Below, piece after piece: positions 14,501 through 23,908 of a stretch of 29,775 nucleotides of DNA (its first letter is position 1; each line of letters begins with the position of its first letter). Origin of the DNA: a virus; the IMG/VR virus record IMGVR_UViG_3300032287_001775, positions 1-29,775 of that record. One strand, written 5' to 3'. A model generated the notes under the pieces. That model saw only the letters and a list, made by a program, of their open reading frames with translations. It searched no databases and had not been told where the DNA came from. A program made the position numbers and the translations under genes.

Positions 14501-15090
14501 TTCGTTGTTCTGGATTGTTTATATTCCGCGCCCTTTTGCTTTCGGTACACGCTTGCGCATTCCTTTGAGCACGTCTTGGCAAATGTGCTGCCTGCCTGGC
14601 GGCGAGGCTTCATCTGGTGGCAAATGATGCACTCGGCTAGGATCGCCGGTTTTGTGTCAGCCCCGTGCTTTGCCTTAAAGCTGGCAATCTGGCGAGCTTT
14701 TGCACATTCCACTGAACAGCTCTGTGCCTTGTTTTGAGCAGGCTGGAATTGCTTCCCGCAGAAACAGACTCTGGTTCCGAGCCTGCATACAGAGCATTTG
14801 GTGATGCCAATGTGACCTCGAAAGAATGCAATGCCGCACTGTGCGCAGTTAATCTGCCTCCAGCCTGCGCCGTATTTTTCAGTTTTGGGCGGTTTAACCG
14901 GCTTTGGAGCCTCGGCTGGCTGCACCAGCCCAGCGCGCACCCCGGCGCGCACTAGGTCAGCGGCTTCTGCCAATAATGCTAGGCGCTGCTCTTCTGGATC
15001 GCACGCCATTCCAAAATCGGAACTGCCAGTCCGTGCCGATGGTGACCAGCACGGTTTGCCGTTCATTGTGCCTGCAAAAAATCCACTCAT
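14497..15090 (-). CDS. Multi-zinc-cluster early protein
   Basis: A 197-aa protein starting MSGFFAGTMNGKPCW. After a helical N-terminal part and a Pro/Lys linker (about 58-72), three Cys clusters follow: NCAQCG...KCSVC; CFCGKQF...SCSVECAK; and CIICHQM...TCSKECASVYR. The last two have the C-x(1-2)-C...C-x3-C form of treble-clef fingers seen in HNH-associated and DNA-binding proteins. No nuclease motif (HNH, GIY) is seen. It is probably a DNA- or protein-binding adaptor. Start overlaps the previous stop (TAATG). Confidence 0.7.
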   Translation of the reverse strand: MSGFFAGTMNGKPCWSPSARTGSSDFGMACDPEEQRLALLAEAADLVRAGVRAGLVQPAEAPKPVKPPKTEKYGAGWRQINCAQCGIAFFRGHIGITKCSVCRLGTRVCFCGKQFQPAQNKAQSCSVECAKARQIASFKAKHGADTKPAILAECIICHQMKPRRQAGSTFAKTCSKECASVYRKQKGAEYKQSRTTK

Positions 15091-15299
15091 TAGCGTGAAT
15101 AGTTGAGGGCCCAGAGGTTAATGATCACCAAACAAGCCAGCGCAATAGACTCGCCTAGGTTGGTGCTGCCGATGAGTGCCAGCAGGTCCACGATCAATAG
15201 CGCGCCGATTGTAGCCAATTTCGCAACGGTCCATTTGCGCGTGTTGCGCGGCAGTGTAGGGCCCTGGAAAGGGCGGGAAGAGTAGTGTGAGGTGCTCAT
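15090..15299 (-). CDS. Small two-TM membrane protein
   Basis: A 69-aa protein starting MSTSHYSSRPFQGP. Two hydrophobic segments, around residues 25-43 (VAKLATIGALLIVDLLALI) and 49-66 (ESIALACLVIINLWAL), joined by a short SNLG turn. It is the only clear membrane protein in the early block. It might act on the host envelope, such as superinfection exclusion; it is not in the lysis block. Leader ACAACAAACCAACAAATG. Confidence 0.65.
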   Translation of the reverse strand: MSTSHYSSRPFQGPTLPRNTRKWTVAKLATIGALLIVDLLALIGSTNLGESIALACLVIINLWALNYSR

Positions 15300-15377
15300 T
15301 TGTTGGTTTGTTGTTTTACTCTGACGGCCTCGTCAGTGCCCGCATTACGGGTCAGACGCCCCGGAGGGCGTTTCGGC
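15300..15377 (-). other. Intergenic stretch with three consecutive small hairpins
   Basis: Within 51 bases there are CTGACG/CGTCAG (15321-15336, 4-nt loop), CCCG/CGGG (15339-15351, 5-nt loop) and ACGCCC/GGGCGT (15356-15371, 4-nt loop), followed by a CCTAGG palindrome near 15377-15382 that overlaps the stop codon of the 45-aa gene. There is no coding ORF and no T-run. The stems are short but closely spaced, so a structured RNA segment is likely. Confidence 0.5.
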
Positions 15378-15515
15378 CTAGGCTCCCCACACTTCTGCCA
15401 GAGCTTTTGCTCCGGCGATTCGGGCCGCCTCAAAACTTTTGGCAACTCCGTTGCCTGCCAAGTTTTCCCATACCCATTCAAATCCGTTTACGTGCTTGTA
15501 GATTGTGGTCTTCAT
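15378..15515 (-). CDS. 45-aa early protein
   Basis: Starts MKTTIYKHVNGFEWVWEN and ends KALAEVWGA. It has a beta-hairpin-like aromatic first half and a helical second half (SFEAARIAGAKAL), the size of many phage small modulators. ATG 15515 is favoured by the CAA-rich leader ACCAACGAACAACAATG; an in-frame extension upstream would run through that leader. Function unknown. Confidence 0.5.
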   Translation of the reverse strand: MKTTIYKHVNGFEWVWENLAGNGVAKSFEAARIAGAKALAEVWGA

Positions 15516-15584
15516 TGTTGTTCGTTGGTTTGTTGTTGTGGTTACTGCTAACGACGCCAACTCTACCCAACCAAACGCGCTTGG

Positions 15585-15758
15585 CTAGCTTTTTTGTAAA
15601 TTATTTTTAGCCCGCCTCAAAGCGTTCCGTTCCCGCGCTTTAGGACGCGGTTTGCTGGCATTCCGGCGCGCTGCCTCTGCTTTTTTTTCGGATTTTGCTG
15701 CGCCGCCTAGCTTGCCAATCTCCCGGCAGTGCTCTCGGAGTGTCTTTTCAGTCGCCAT
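15585..15758 (-). CDS. Small basic KGG-like protein
   Basis: A 57-aa, strongly basic protein starting MATEKTLREHCREIGKLGG. It has GGAAKSEKKAEAARRNAS, reminiscent of short Gly-Gly/Lys-rich repeat proteins in phages and bacteria. Its start lies inside the end of the DUF3310 gene (11-nt overlap, different frame). It may bind nucleic acid; role unknown. Confidence 0.55.
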   Translation of the reverse strand: MATEKTLREHCREIGKLGGAAKSEKKAEAARRNASKPRPKARERNALRRAKNNLQKS

Positions 15759-15957
15759 AGTTTTGTAGTCGGTCAATTTCGCGTTCGATGTACCAAATCG
15801 CCTTACGGAGATCCTGCACTGGCTCGCCTTTCTTCTGGTGCCTCAACAGGTACTTGAGCGCATTGCCGATGCAGAAGTTTTCGTGGATGCAAATAGTAAT
15901 AGCCTCAATCCCAGAGGGATGGCTGTTGTAGTGCGGTGGATGGTTTACTAAGTCCAT
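15748..15957 (-). CDS. DUF3310-type small phage protein
   Basis: A 69-aa protein starting MDLVNHPPHYNSHPSGIEAI. It carries the hallmark NHPPHY motif, a GNALKYLLRHQKKG segment and DLRKAIWYIEREI, all typical of DUF3310 proteins found near phage replication genes. Their function is not established. ATG 15957 is preferred to an upstream TTG because the perfect hairpin at 15962-15986 ends 4 nt before it. Confidence 0.8.
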   Translation of the reverse strand: MDLVNHPPHYNSHPSGIEAITICIHENFCIGNALKYLLRHQKKGEPVQDLRKAIWYIEREIDRLQNYGD

Positions 15958-15961
15958 GCCG

Positions 15962-15986
15962 CAGCCTAGCAAAGCCTGCTAGGCTG
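15962..15986 (-). other. Perfect 10-bp hairpin at the DUF3310 start
   Basis: CAGCCTAGCA (15962-15971) and TGCTAGGCTG (15977-15986) are exact complements around a 5-nt loop, ending 4 nt before the ATG of the DUF3310 gene on the minus strand. It has no T-run on either side. It may regulate initiation, mark an RNA-processing point or act as an operator. Confidence 0.6.
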
Positions 15987-15987
15987 T

Positions 15988-16074
15988 CTACTGCGTGTTT
16001 TTCATTGAAGGCGCAAGTGCCTTTGTTTCATGGGGTAAACATGCAACCCGTCGCAGGCTCTCCCTGCGCACCAT
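15988..16074 (-). CDS. Possible 28-aa ORF in the late-early gap
   Basis: ATG 16074 opens 28 codons starting MVRRESLRRVACLPH and ends TAG 15988. It is basic, with no recognised motif, and spans the two small hairpins at 16008-16023 and 16052-16068. It may be chance; listed because it fills the gap between the endolysin and the DUF3310 gene. Confidence 0.2.
   Translation of the reverse strand: MVRRESLRRVACLPHETKALAPSMKNTQ
16008..16068 (-). other. Two small hairpins after the endolysin gene
   Basis: AAGGC/GCCTT (16008-16023, 6-nt loop) and CGCAGG/CCTGCG (16052-16068, 5-nt loop) lie in the 130-bp gap between the end of the late block (16088) and the start of the early block (15957). Neither has a T-run, so no strong terminator is evident. 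An early promoter should lie near here, but I see no convincing one. Confidence 0.4.
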
Positions 16075-16087
16075 ACGGCAAATTGTG

Positions 16088-16702
16088 CTATTCGCCAGCC
16101 GGGACTAGGCCAGAGTCGAGGCCAGACTGAAACAAGTCGGCCTCCTCCTGCCTCCTGCGCCTAAGCCCCTTGGAATTAGGCCACAGCCGCACCATCTCGC
16201 GGAACTGGTTGGGAATCTCCTTAAAGTTGCCGGTCTTGAGCAGCGCCTGGATGTTTGCCATTTCCCGTCTGCGTTCGCCGGTTAAACTGGCCCCTCGATT
16301 GAAAACCAGCGAAACCAATGCCGCAGCACAATCGCCATGCAGTGCCTGCGCTTGTGGGTAAATTCTAAGTGTCCGTAGATACCAAGTCGGCAGCGTGACG
16401 TCCTCAAATACTGCCAGCGCGGCAGTCCACGGGATTGAGATGTGCCGAACGTAAGGCAGCACTGTCTGCGCTGCTTCCCCACACCGGCCAGACACGCCAA
16501 TGAGTGCGGCGAGCTTTGAGGCTGATAGGTGCGGCCCCCATGCCCTGGTCGTTTCAGTTGCTGGAGTCATGCCGAGGTCCCAGCCAATCCCAATGGTCAC
16601 GCCAGACTGCTCACCGGGCCACTCAGGTTGCGCGTCGTAATAAGACTCGCCGCCTGTTTCCCAACCAATGATTGCTTCAATTCCGCGTTTACTCAGATTC
16701 AT
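16088..16702 (-). CDS. Endolysin, pesticin/T4-lysozyme-like muramidase
   Basis: A 204-aa protein starting MNLSKRGIEAIIGWE. The N-terminal part matches the pesticin-type lysozyme core: GWETGG (Glu15) and SGVTIGIGWDLG (Thr36, Asp42), spaced like the pesticin Glu-Thr-Asp set, so it should cut peptidoglycan glycan chains. LVFNRGASLTGERRREM near residue 140 and MVRLWPNSKGLRRRRQEE near 170 are typical of the rest of the fold. There is no signal peptide, so export relies on a holin. It is the last gene of the late block. ATG 16702 is chosen over TTG 16717. Confidence 0.85.
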   Translation of the reverse strand: MNLSKRGIEAIIGWETGGESYYDAQPEWPGEQSGVTIGIGWDLGMTPATETTRAWGPHLSASKLAALIGVSGRCGEAAQTVLPYVRHISIPWTAALAVFEDVTLPTWYLRTLRIYPQAQALHGDCAAALVSLVFNRGASLTGERRREMANIQALLKTGNFKEIPNQFREMVRLWPNSKGLRRRRQEEADLFQSGLDSGLVPAGE

Positions 16703-16910
16703 TATCGTCTCCCTCAACGGTTTCTTCCTGCCGGTCTTGTGACCAAGTCATGGCTTGATACTCGCGGGCAAACAAACTGCCAACTCCAGCCGAAAAAGTT
16801 GTGTAACTCTCAGAGTCAGAGTCGTGCGCGAGTATTTGGACGGCATCAAAATGTTCGCCAATTTCGGCAGCTATGCGGTCAATAAAAACCTGTTTTTCTT
16901 CAGCGGTCAT
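16689..16910 (-). CDS. Small acidic protein before the endolysin
   Basis: A 73-aa protein starting MTAEEKQVFIDRIAAEIGE. It reads as a helix, then short strands (AVQILAHDSDSE, YTTFSAGVGS), and an acidic tail EETVEGDDNESE. It overlaps the upstream gene (ATGA) and the endolysin start (14 nt). Not recognised. Its size and place suggest a lysis regulator or accessory. Confidence 0.6.
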   Translation of the reverse strand: MTAEEKQVFIDRIAAEIGEHFDAVQILAHDSDSESYTTFSAGVGSLFAREYQAMTWSQDRQEETVEGDDNESE

Positions 16911-17131
16911 AGTTTGCCGATGTGGTAATGGTTTATCTTCAGCGTTTTGCCGTCTTTGGTTACTGCATTGTATTTACGCACCTCAAAGCCTTTGCGCTGC
17001 ACGAAATTCTCAACCGCTGTGCGCTTTGCGCCTAGCAAATCCATAAGTTGTTGCAGGTTGTACCAGCCTTCCGGCGCAGGCTCGCCCATCAGTTCGAGCT
17101 TTAACTCTTCGAGCAGCGTGCGCCTTTTCAT
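16907..17131 (-). CDS. Small winged-helix-like protein
   Basis: A 74-aa protein starting MKRRTLLEELKLELMG. WYNLQQLMDLLGAKRTAVENFVQRKGFEVRKY (about 23-54) fits a helix-turn-helix with a following wing. It is basic and small, and is coupled by ATGA to the metallophosphoesterase upstream and to the acidic protein downstream. It may regulate the lysis block or bind phage DNA. No family named. Confidence 0.6.
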   Translation of the reverse strand: MKRRTLLEELKLELMGEPAPEGWYNLQQLMDLLGAKRTAVENFVQRKGFEVRKYNAVTKDGKTLKINHYHIGKL

Positions 17132-17877
17132 ATGGGTAATTTAAAATCACCGGCTTTGGTTTCCTTGGCGAGCCAGACCACGGTTTCTGAGTCGCAGTAT
17201 TCTCCCCATGCAAAACCACGGCTCCAAGACGCAGTTGCGCGACGGTTTGCTGCGTACCCTATCGCGTTAACGTCGCCAAGCCACCCGACGCAGTAGCCAG
17301 TTGGGTGTGCTCTGTTGCGCCCTTCGGCCTGCGTAACACGGTGTAGATGTGCGATAATAACCTTAGTTGTTCCGTTTAAGCCACATACAGATTCTGCGTG
17401 ATCGCGCACGGCAGCCTCATTGTGCATATATCCATGGCCCAACAGGCAATCCCCTAACTGTCTCCAGCCGTTCTGGAAATTGTAGTCAATCACCTCGCAT
17501 TTCATGCGTTTAGCCTGGTCGGTGATTTGGCTCATCACACGGCCTGCTAGTGCGGCCACAATAGCACGGGGTGATTCCATCAAGGTGTTAAGGCGAGCCT
17601 CGTGGTTGCCTAAGAAATACAACTTGGGCTCAAGCTGGTAAAGAAACGCCAGCCCGTCTTGGAGATCGCCCTCGGGGTCTACGGCTGAGTCCGCACTTTC
17701 CCCTACGCCCCCGCGAAGGCACGCGAGGTCCACAGCATCACCTAAATGAATCGTGGTGTGCGGCTTCCAACGAGCCTTAAACGCCAGCACCTTTTTTAGA
17801 AGCGCCTGATCCGCGTGGTGCCCATGGCTGCACCCTACGGCCAAGAATCTCTTCCAGCTTCGGGTGATGTTAGCCAT
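17128..17877 (-). CDS. Calcineurin-like metallophosphoesterase
   Basis: A 249-aa protein starting MANITRSWKRFLAVGCSHGHH. Metal-binding motifs: HLGDAVDL (motif II, residues about 44-51), FLGNHEARL (motif III), LLGHGYMHNE (motif IV) and IIAHLHR (motif V). Motif I, normally DxH, reads CSH here, an odd loss of a metal ligand. Substrates of phage members include nucleotides and phosphoproteins; this one is unknown. It sits inside the lysis cassette, between holin candidates and the endolysin, an unusual place. Confidence 0.85.
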   Translation of the reverse strand: MANITRSWKRFLAVGCSHGHHADQALLKKVLAFKARWKPHTTIHLGDAVDLACLRGGVGESADSAVDPEGDLQDGLAFLYQLEPKLYFLGNHEARLNTLMESPRAIVAALAGRVMSQITDQAKRMKCEVIDYNFQNGWRQLGDCLLGHGYMHNEAAVRDHAESVCGLNGTTKVIIAHLHRVTQAEGRNRAHPTGYCVGWLGDVNAIGYAANRRATASWSRGFAWGEYCDSETVVWLAKETKAGDFKLPI

Positions 17878-17880
17878 CGG

Positions 17881-18063
17881 CTACAGCAATGGTTTCTGCC
17901 CCCGCTCGTTACGAATCACATCAATAACGCCAAAAATGCCCAAAATCGCATCAGCGGCACTATTTCCAGTGCCCACCGAATAAAGCCCGATGGCTGCACC
18001 GAGCTTTGCAAGTCCCAGCCAAGTTGATGGCTGCCTAACGTAGTTTTTCAGAGTCGTTTTCAT
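17881..18063 (-). CDS. Putative holin, single-TM
   Basis: A 60-aa protein starting MKTTLKNYVRQPSTWLGL. One long hydrophobic stretch around residues 17-50 (LAKLGAAIGLYSVGTGNSAADAILGIFGVIDVI) could be one or two close helices, and the C-terminus is charged (RNERGQKPLL). It lies 3 nt before the metallophosphoesterase and overlaps the preceding small TM gene by 29 nt, as lysis genes do. The endolysin lacks a signal peptide, so a holin is needed and this is the best candidate. Confidence 0.55.
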   Translation of the reverse strand: MKTTLKNYVRQPSTWLGLAKLGAAIGLYSVGTGNSAADAILGIFGVIDVIRNERGQKPLL

Positions 18064-18220
18064 TTTCTGTGTGTTCAAAAAGTCTTTCCCAAAGTGCCTT
18101 GCGGTCAGCTTCGCACTCGCGAATTTTGCCATTGAGATACCAGACTGCCGCAAGCGTCAGAGCCATTGAGAGCCCCTGCGCGGCTGCTTGTTGAGCGATG
18201 AGGTCGAGCAGTTGTGTCAT
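18035..18220 (-). CDS. Small TM protein of the lysis block
   Basis: A 61-aa protein starting MTQLLDLIAQQAAAQG. Residues about 17-29 (LSMALTLAAVWYL) can span a membrane, followed by a charged helical tail with a KIRECEADRKALWERL coil. The layout (N-terminal anchor, helical tail) resembles an XhlA-like holin partner or an inner-membrane spanin. It starts one base after the fibre stop (TAACATG). The precise role is not clear. Confidence 0.55.
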   Translation of the reverse strand: MTQLLDLIAQQAAAQGLSMALTLAAVWYLNGKIRECEADRKALWERLFEHTENENDSEKLR

Positions 18221-18221
18221 G

Positions 18222-20141
18222 TTACACAGCGACTAGTGCAGTTTTTTTCCAAGTGTTGTTTGCCGTGCAAATGTACATAAAGTTGGCGTCAAACGCCATC
18301 TGCCCCGGACGCCCCACAGATGTAGCAGTTGCGGGCACCGCGCCAGTTCCACCAGCAGCGCCATTGATAAACGTGCCAACAATGCAGCGTGTCTGTCCCG
18401 TGATCGTTGTGGACGCTACAGTCTGCGCTGCCGAAACCGTATAGGTGCCCGTTCCACCCGTGCCTGTGCCAAGTGCGGTGATCGTCGTCCCAGCGGTCAC
18501 GCCGGTGCCTGTGATGAGCATGCCCACTTGGATTACTCCGCTGGAAACCGCTGTAACGTTAAGTGATGTTCCGCCACCAGCGATTGCGCCGGTAAAAATT
18601 GCTGCCGTCGTGATGTATTGGTTGGTGTTGTCCCACTCCAAACAATTTCCCACAGGCGTGCCCATTAAACCAACAGAGGTCTGAAAAATCAGCGGGCAGT
18701 TTTGTGCTCCAGTACCATTTGCGCGTAGTGTTTGCGGGCCAGTAAATATGTTGCTTCCAAGACTCGCAGGTGACGCTCTTAGATTAACGCGCACCATTGA
18801 AATGTTGGTTGTTCCAACAGTGATCTCAGTGTTTCCTGATCCCGTTGGGGACACAAAAGTCTGAACAAAGCCAGATTGCAATGACCCAAAGCGGGTCATG
18901 TACATCGAATTTCTGACGACTCCCGTGTACCAAGCTGGACGCGTAAAAACAGCAGAGACACTCGCAGTGCCAAGCGTTGTCAGTTCCCAAAATCCGTTTT
19001 GGGTTGTTGTGGTCTGTACTGCAAACGCAATAATATTGCCTAGCACTGGGGTATAGCCATCAGTGATAAATACTCCTGTTGCGGTGACTGTAAACGTGTT
19101 TGGAGACACGCCAGTGTTCATTGTGCCCACAATATTGGCAGTGGTCTGCGCCTCGACCATGCGCATGCCAATTCCTAAACTTGAAATGGCAGCTTGAGCA
19201 GTTGATTGCCCAGTTCCCCCGTCAGCAATCGCTAACTGCGCCGATGCGGTTACTGCGCCGGTGCCGTTGCCTTTGAGCACGCCGGTGAGCGTAGTGGCAC
19301 CAGTTCCTCCCTGCGCCACTTCAACGGTCGCAAGTTTGCTGGATGCAATAGCCGCGTTGGCGTCCACATCTGCATCAACCAGCAGGCTCGCAGGCGATTG
19401 CAGCGTGCCAGCCACGTTTTTCCAGAGTCCCGTGCCGGCCACCAGCCCCAGGGAAGTGTGAACGTGACTGGGCGTGTTGCCGCCAAACTGCCCAGTGACG
19501 CTGTGGTTATTTCCGGTCGCGTACGCCTCAAGCGTGATGAAAATCCGGTCGGTGACGAGCATCGTGGTTTCGGGCACCAGCACCGTGAGCCCCACAAGTG
19601 CGGAGGTCGTGCCAATCGTCACCGCAGCAGAGGTCGCAAGCAGGGTCGGTGCGTTGGTGCCGTCGTACTTAAACACTTTTACGCGAACTTGGTTGGCTTG
19701 GTTTGTTCCGGCGACGCCGTACATCCACACGTTAAAATCCCACAGCCCCGCCGGGATGTCGGTAGTCCCCGGATCCTGCGGGCTTACCTCGGAGACGAAA
19801 CCGGCAAACTGCGTCCACGTTGTCGGAGTCAACGTGCCACTCGCAGCCGTCGTTTGGCTCGCGTCTGCACTGCGCCCGAGCTGTTTGACAGTGCCGGGAA
19901 GATTGGTAGTCGGCGCGTCAGCGTCGGTGCCCTGGTTGAGATAATACGTCAAGCCGTTGGCCCCGCCTCCGCCACCGCCACTTGGCGTTGCCGGAGTCCA
20001 GGCCGTGCCATCCCACACAAGCGTCTGCCCGCTGGTTGGTGCAGTTGCTGCGACGTTTTTGTTTTGCAGCTTTTCGACCTTGGTCGTGTGTACCCCGCCG
20101 GTGACATCACCGAGAAAAATTGGAGAGTTTAGGTCAGCCAT
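18222..20141 (-). CDS. Tail fibre protein
   Basis: A 639-aa protein starting [17 protein letters not shown]. Residues about 20-55 carry the module [20 protein letters not shown]...AWTP, which also occurs three times in the collagen-like protein. A glycine linker (six Gly near 57-62) leads into a beta-rich region. [13 protein letters not shown] and [11 protein letters not shown] near the middle are typical of tail-fibre shafts. The C-terminus has [13 protein letters not shown] and ends [16 protein letters not shown]...WKKTAL, a common fibre-tip signature. It should form a trimeric receptor-binding fibre. Confidence 0.85.
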   Translation of the reverse strand: MADLNSPIFLGDVTGGVHTTKVEKLQNKNVAATAPTSGQTLVWDGTAWTPATPSGGGGGGANGLTYYLNQGTDADAPTTNLPGTVKQLGRSADASQTTAASGTLTPTTWTQFAGFVSEVSPQDPGTTDIPAGLWDFNVWMYGVAGTNQANQVRVKVFKYDGTNAPTLLATSAAVTIGTTSALVGLTVLVPETTMLVTDRIFITLEAYATGNNHSVTGQFGGNTPSHVHTSLGLVAGTGLWKNVAGTLQSPASLLVDADVDANAAIASSKLATVEVAQGGTGATTLTGVLKGNGTGAVTASAQLAIADGGTGQSTAQAAISSLGIGMRMVEAQTTANIVGTMNTGVSPNTFTVTATGVFITDGYTPVLGNIIAFAVQTTTTQNGFWELTTLGTASVSAVFTRPAWYTGVVRNSMYMTRFGSLQSGFVQTFVSPTGSGNTEITVGTTNISMVRVNLRASPASLGSNIFTGPQTLRANGTGAQNCPLIFQTSVGLMGTPVGNCLEWDNTNQYITTAAIFTGAIAGGGTSLNVTAVSSGVIQVGMLITGTGVTAGTTITALGTGTGGTGTYTVSAAQTVASTTITGQTRCIVGTFINGAAGGTGAVPATATSVGRPGQMAFDANFMYICTANNTWKKTALVAV

Positions 20142-20146
20142 AAATT

Positions 20147-21295
20147 TTACCTGTAAAGTGCCGCGTAGTTGAGCCCTAGGCCAGTGCCTAGCGGCCTATT
20201 GTGATCCTCGTACCAGCCATTGCCGTCCCAGATGTCTTTAAAGTCGGCAAATGCCCGCTCAAACTTTGAACGCACCGCCACGAGGCTAAAGTTCTCCATT
20301 GCAAAATTGACCATTCTGGAGCGGTCAATGCTGTCGATGTTGCGTATAGCTCGCAGGATGTCGCCCATCGTGTTGCAGCGAAATCCATTGGTGCCGTCTA
20401 CGATGTATTCGGTCATCGCACCGAAATCAGTAGTGATCGGAACACATCCGCTAAGCATCATTTCCACGGCAGTGCCGCCAAAAGGCTCCCAGTAGGTCGA
20501 AAGCAGGAATCCAAACTTGGCGCGCGCCATGAGTGCTTTGCGTGTCTCGATGTCAGCGTACCCAACAAAATCCACATGGTCAGGCCACTCAGTGAACCCA
20601 ATGCCCTCAGGCCCGCCCTGCCCGGCAACCTTAAGCCGGATGCCAGCGCGCTTGCATGCGTCAATCGCGATGTCCAAGCCCTTGTTAGGGCCTAGGCGCC
20701 CAATAAACAGCGCGTAATCTTCGCGCTCTTGCGTTGCGTCAAAGTCTCGCGCATCAAAGTAGTTTGGCACCACTCGGTGATACCATTTTGGATCACAGTG
20801 CGAAACGCCGCCCGTGCCTGCGTAGGCTCCCTTGAGCGGGTAAGACTCGTAGCAACGAAACTGTGCAAATGCCCAGCCTGAGCCAATGCCAGGCTCAACC
20901 ACGATCACATCGCCATCAGCATTTGCAATATCGCACGCGCCTTTTGTGCCTGCCCAAAATGCCAACACCAAGTCGCCGCGCTTTTTGCGCTTAAGAATCT
21001 CAGCCCCTGCGCTAGCATTGAAAACCTTGTGAGCGTGATCGTTGCTGCTGTGCCGAAACTGGTTTTTGCGCCAGTCGTAGTTTCCGTAAGTTTGCTCCAG
21101 CACCTCGTTTGAGGTCACGTTTACATGCTCATGCGCAGCCGTTAGCGAGTCTGGGTGCCCGTAATGGATCACATTGTACTCGCTGCTGCTTTTGAACATC
21201 TCGCAGAATTTCAGCACCTTTTGCGTGAAAGCGCACGCCGAGTAATCGGGATGCGTCACGGTGTGCGGAACTGCAAGTGCGTGAATAGTCGTCAT
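20147..21295 (-). CDS. Family 4 glycosyltransferase
   Basis: A 382-aa GT-B enzyme starting [15 protein letters not shown]. The C-terminal donor-binding half is clear: [18 protein letters not shown] (about 194-211), LKVAGQGG, an HVDFVGY segment, and [14 protein letters not shown] carrying the E-x7-E pair of GT4 enzymes, then [14 protein letters not shown]. The N-terminal acceptor domain is less typical. It transfers a sugar from a nucleotide-sugar. Its gene lies between the collagen-like fibre and the other fibre, 3 nt after the former's stop, so the fibre is the likely acceptor; modification of phage DNA or host surface is less likely here. Confidence 0.9.
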   Translation of the reverse strand: MTTIHALAVPHTVTHPDYSACAFTQKVLKFCEMFKSSSEYNVIHYGHPDSLTAAHEHVNVTSNEVLEQTYGNYDWRKNQFRHSSNDHAHKVFNASAGAEILKRKKRGDLVLAFWAGTKGACDIANADGDVIVVEPGIGSGWAFAQFRCYESYPLKGAYAGTGGVSHCDPKWYHRVVPNYFDARDFDATQEREDYALFIGRLGPNKGLDIAIDACKRAGIRLKVAGQGGPEGIGFTEWPDHVDFVGYADIETRKALMARAKFGFLLSTYWEPFGGTAVEMMLSGCVPITTDFGAMTEYIVDGTNGFRCNTMGDILRAIRNIDSIDRSRMVNFAMENFSLVAVRSKFERAFADFKDIWDGNGWYEDHNRPLGTGLGLNYAALYR

Positions 21296-21298
21296 TAA

Positions 21299-23671
<2,373 letters not shown>

Positions 23672-23672
<1 letters not shown>

Positions 23673-23905
23673 TATATTCTGTGCCTCTGGGGCAAGTAAT
23701 TTTCCGCACTGTCGCAGCACCCGCTCACGGGCTGCGCCCCGGCAGGCCACGCTCTGGCTGCGACCTCATCGTCCCAGCTCGGCAGTTTTCCGAGCGGGCA
23801 ATTGGGAGCGTCCGCGAGGATATCCCAGCGCGTAGGACATCCTGCACGATGGTCGCAGTTTAAGCAGGTCTGCGCCCTTTTGTCAGCAAGCCATTGCGGT
23901 ATCAT
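23672..23905 (-). CDS. Small Cys-rich tail-region protein
   Basis: A 77-aa protein starting MIPQWLADKRAQTCLNC. Cysteines at CLNCDHRAGC (three), NCPLG and GCCDS are spaced as in a small zinc or rubredoxin-like knuckle. It has a Pro/Trp-rich middle. It is not a typical structural protein, yet lies inside the tail operon between two beta-rich proteins. It may be a metal-stabilised tail-tip knob or chaperone. Not recognised. Confidence 0.55.
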
Positions 23906-23908
23906 GCG

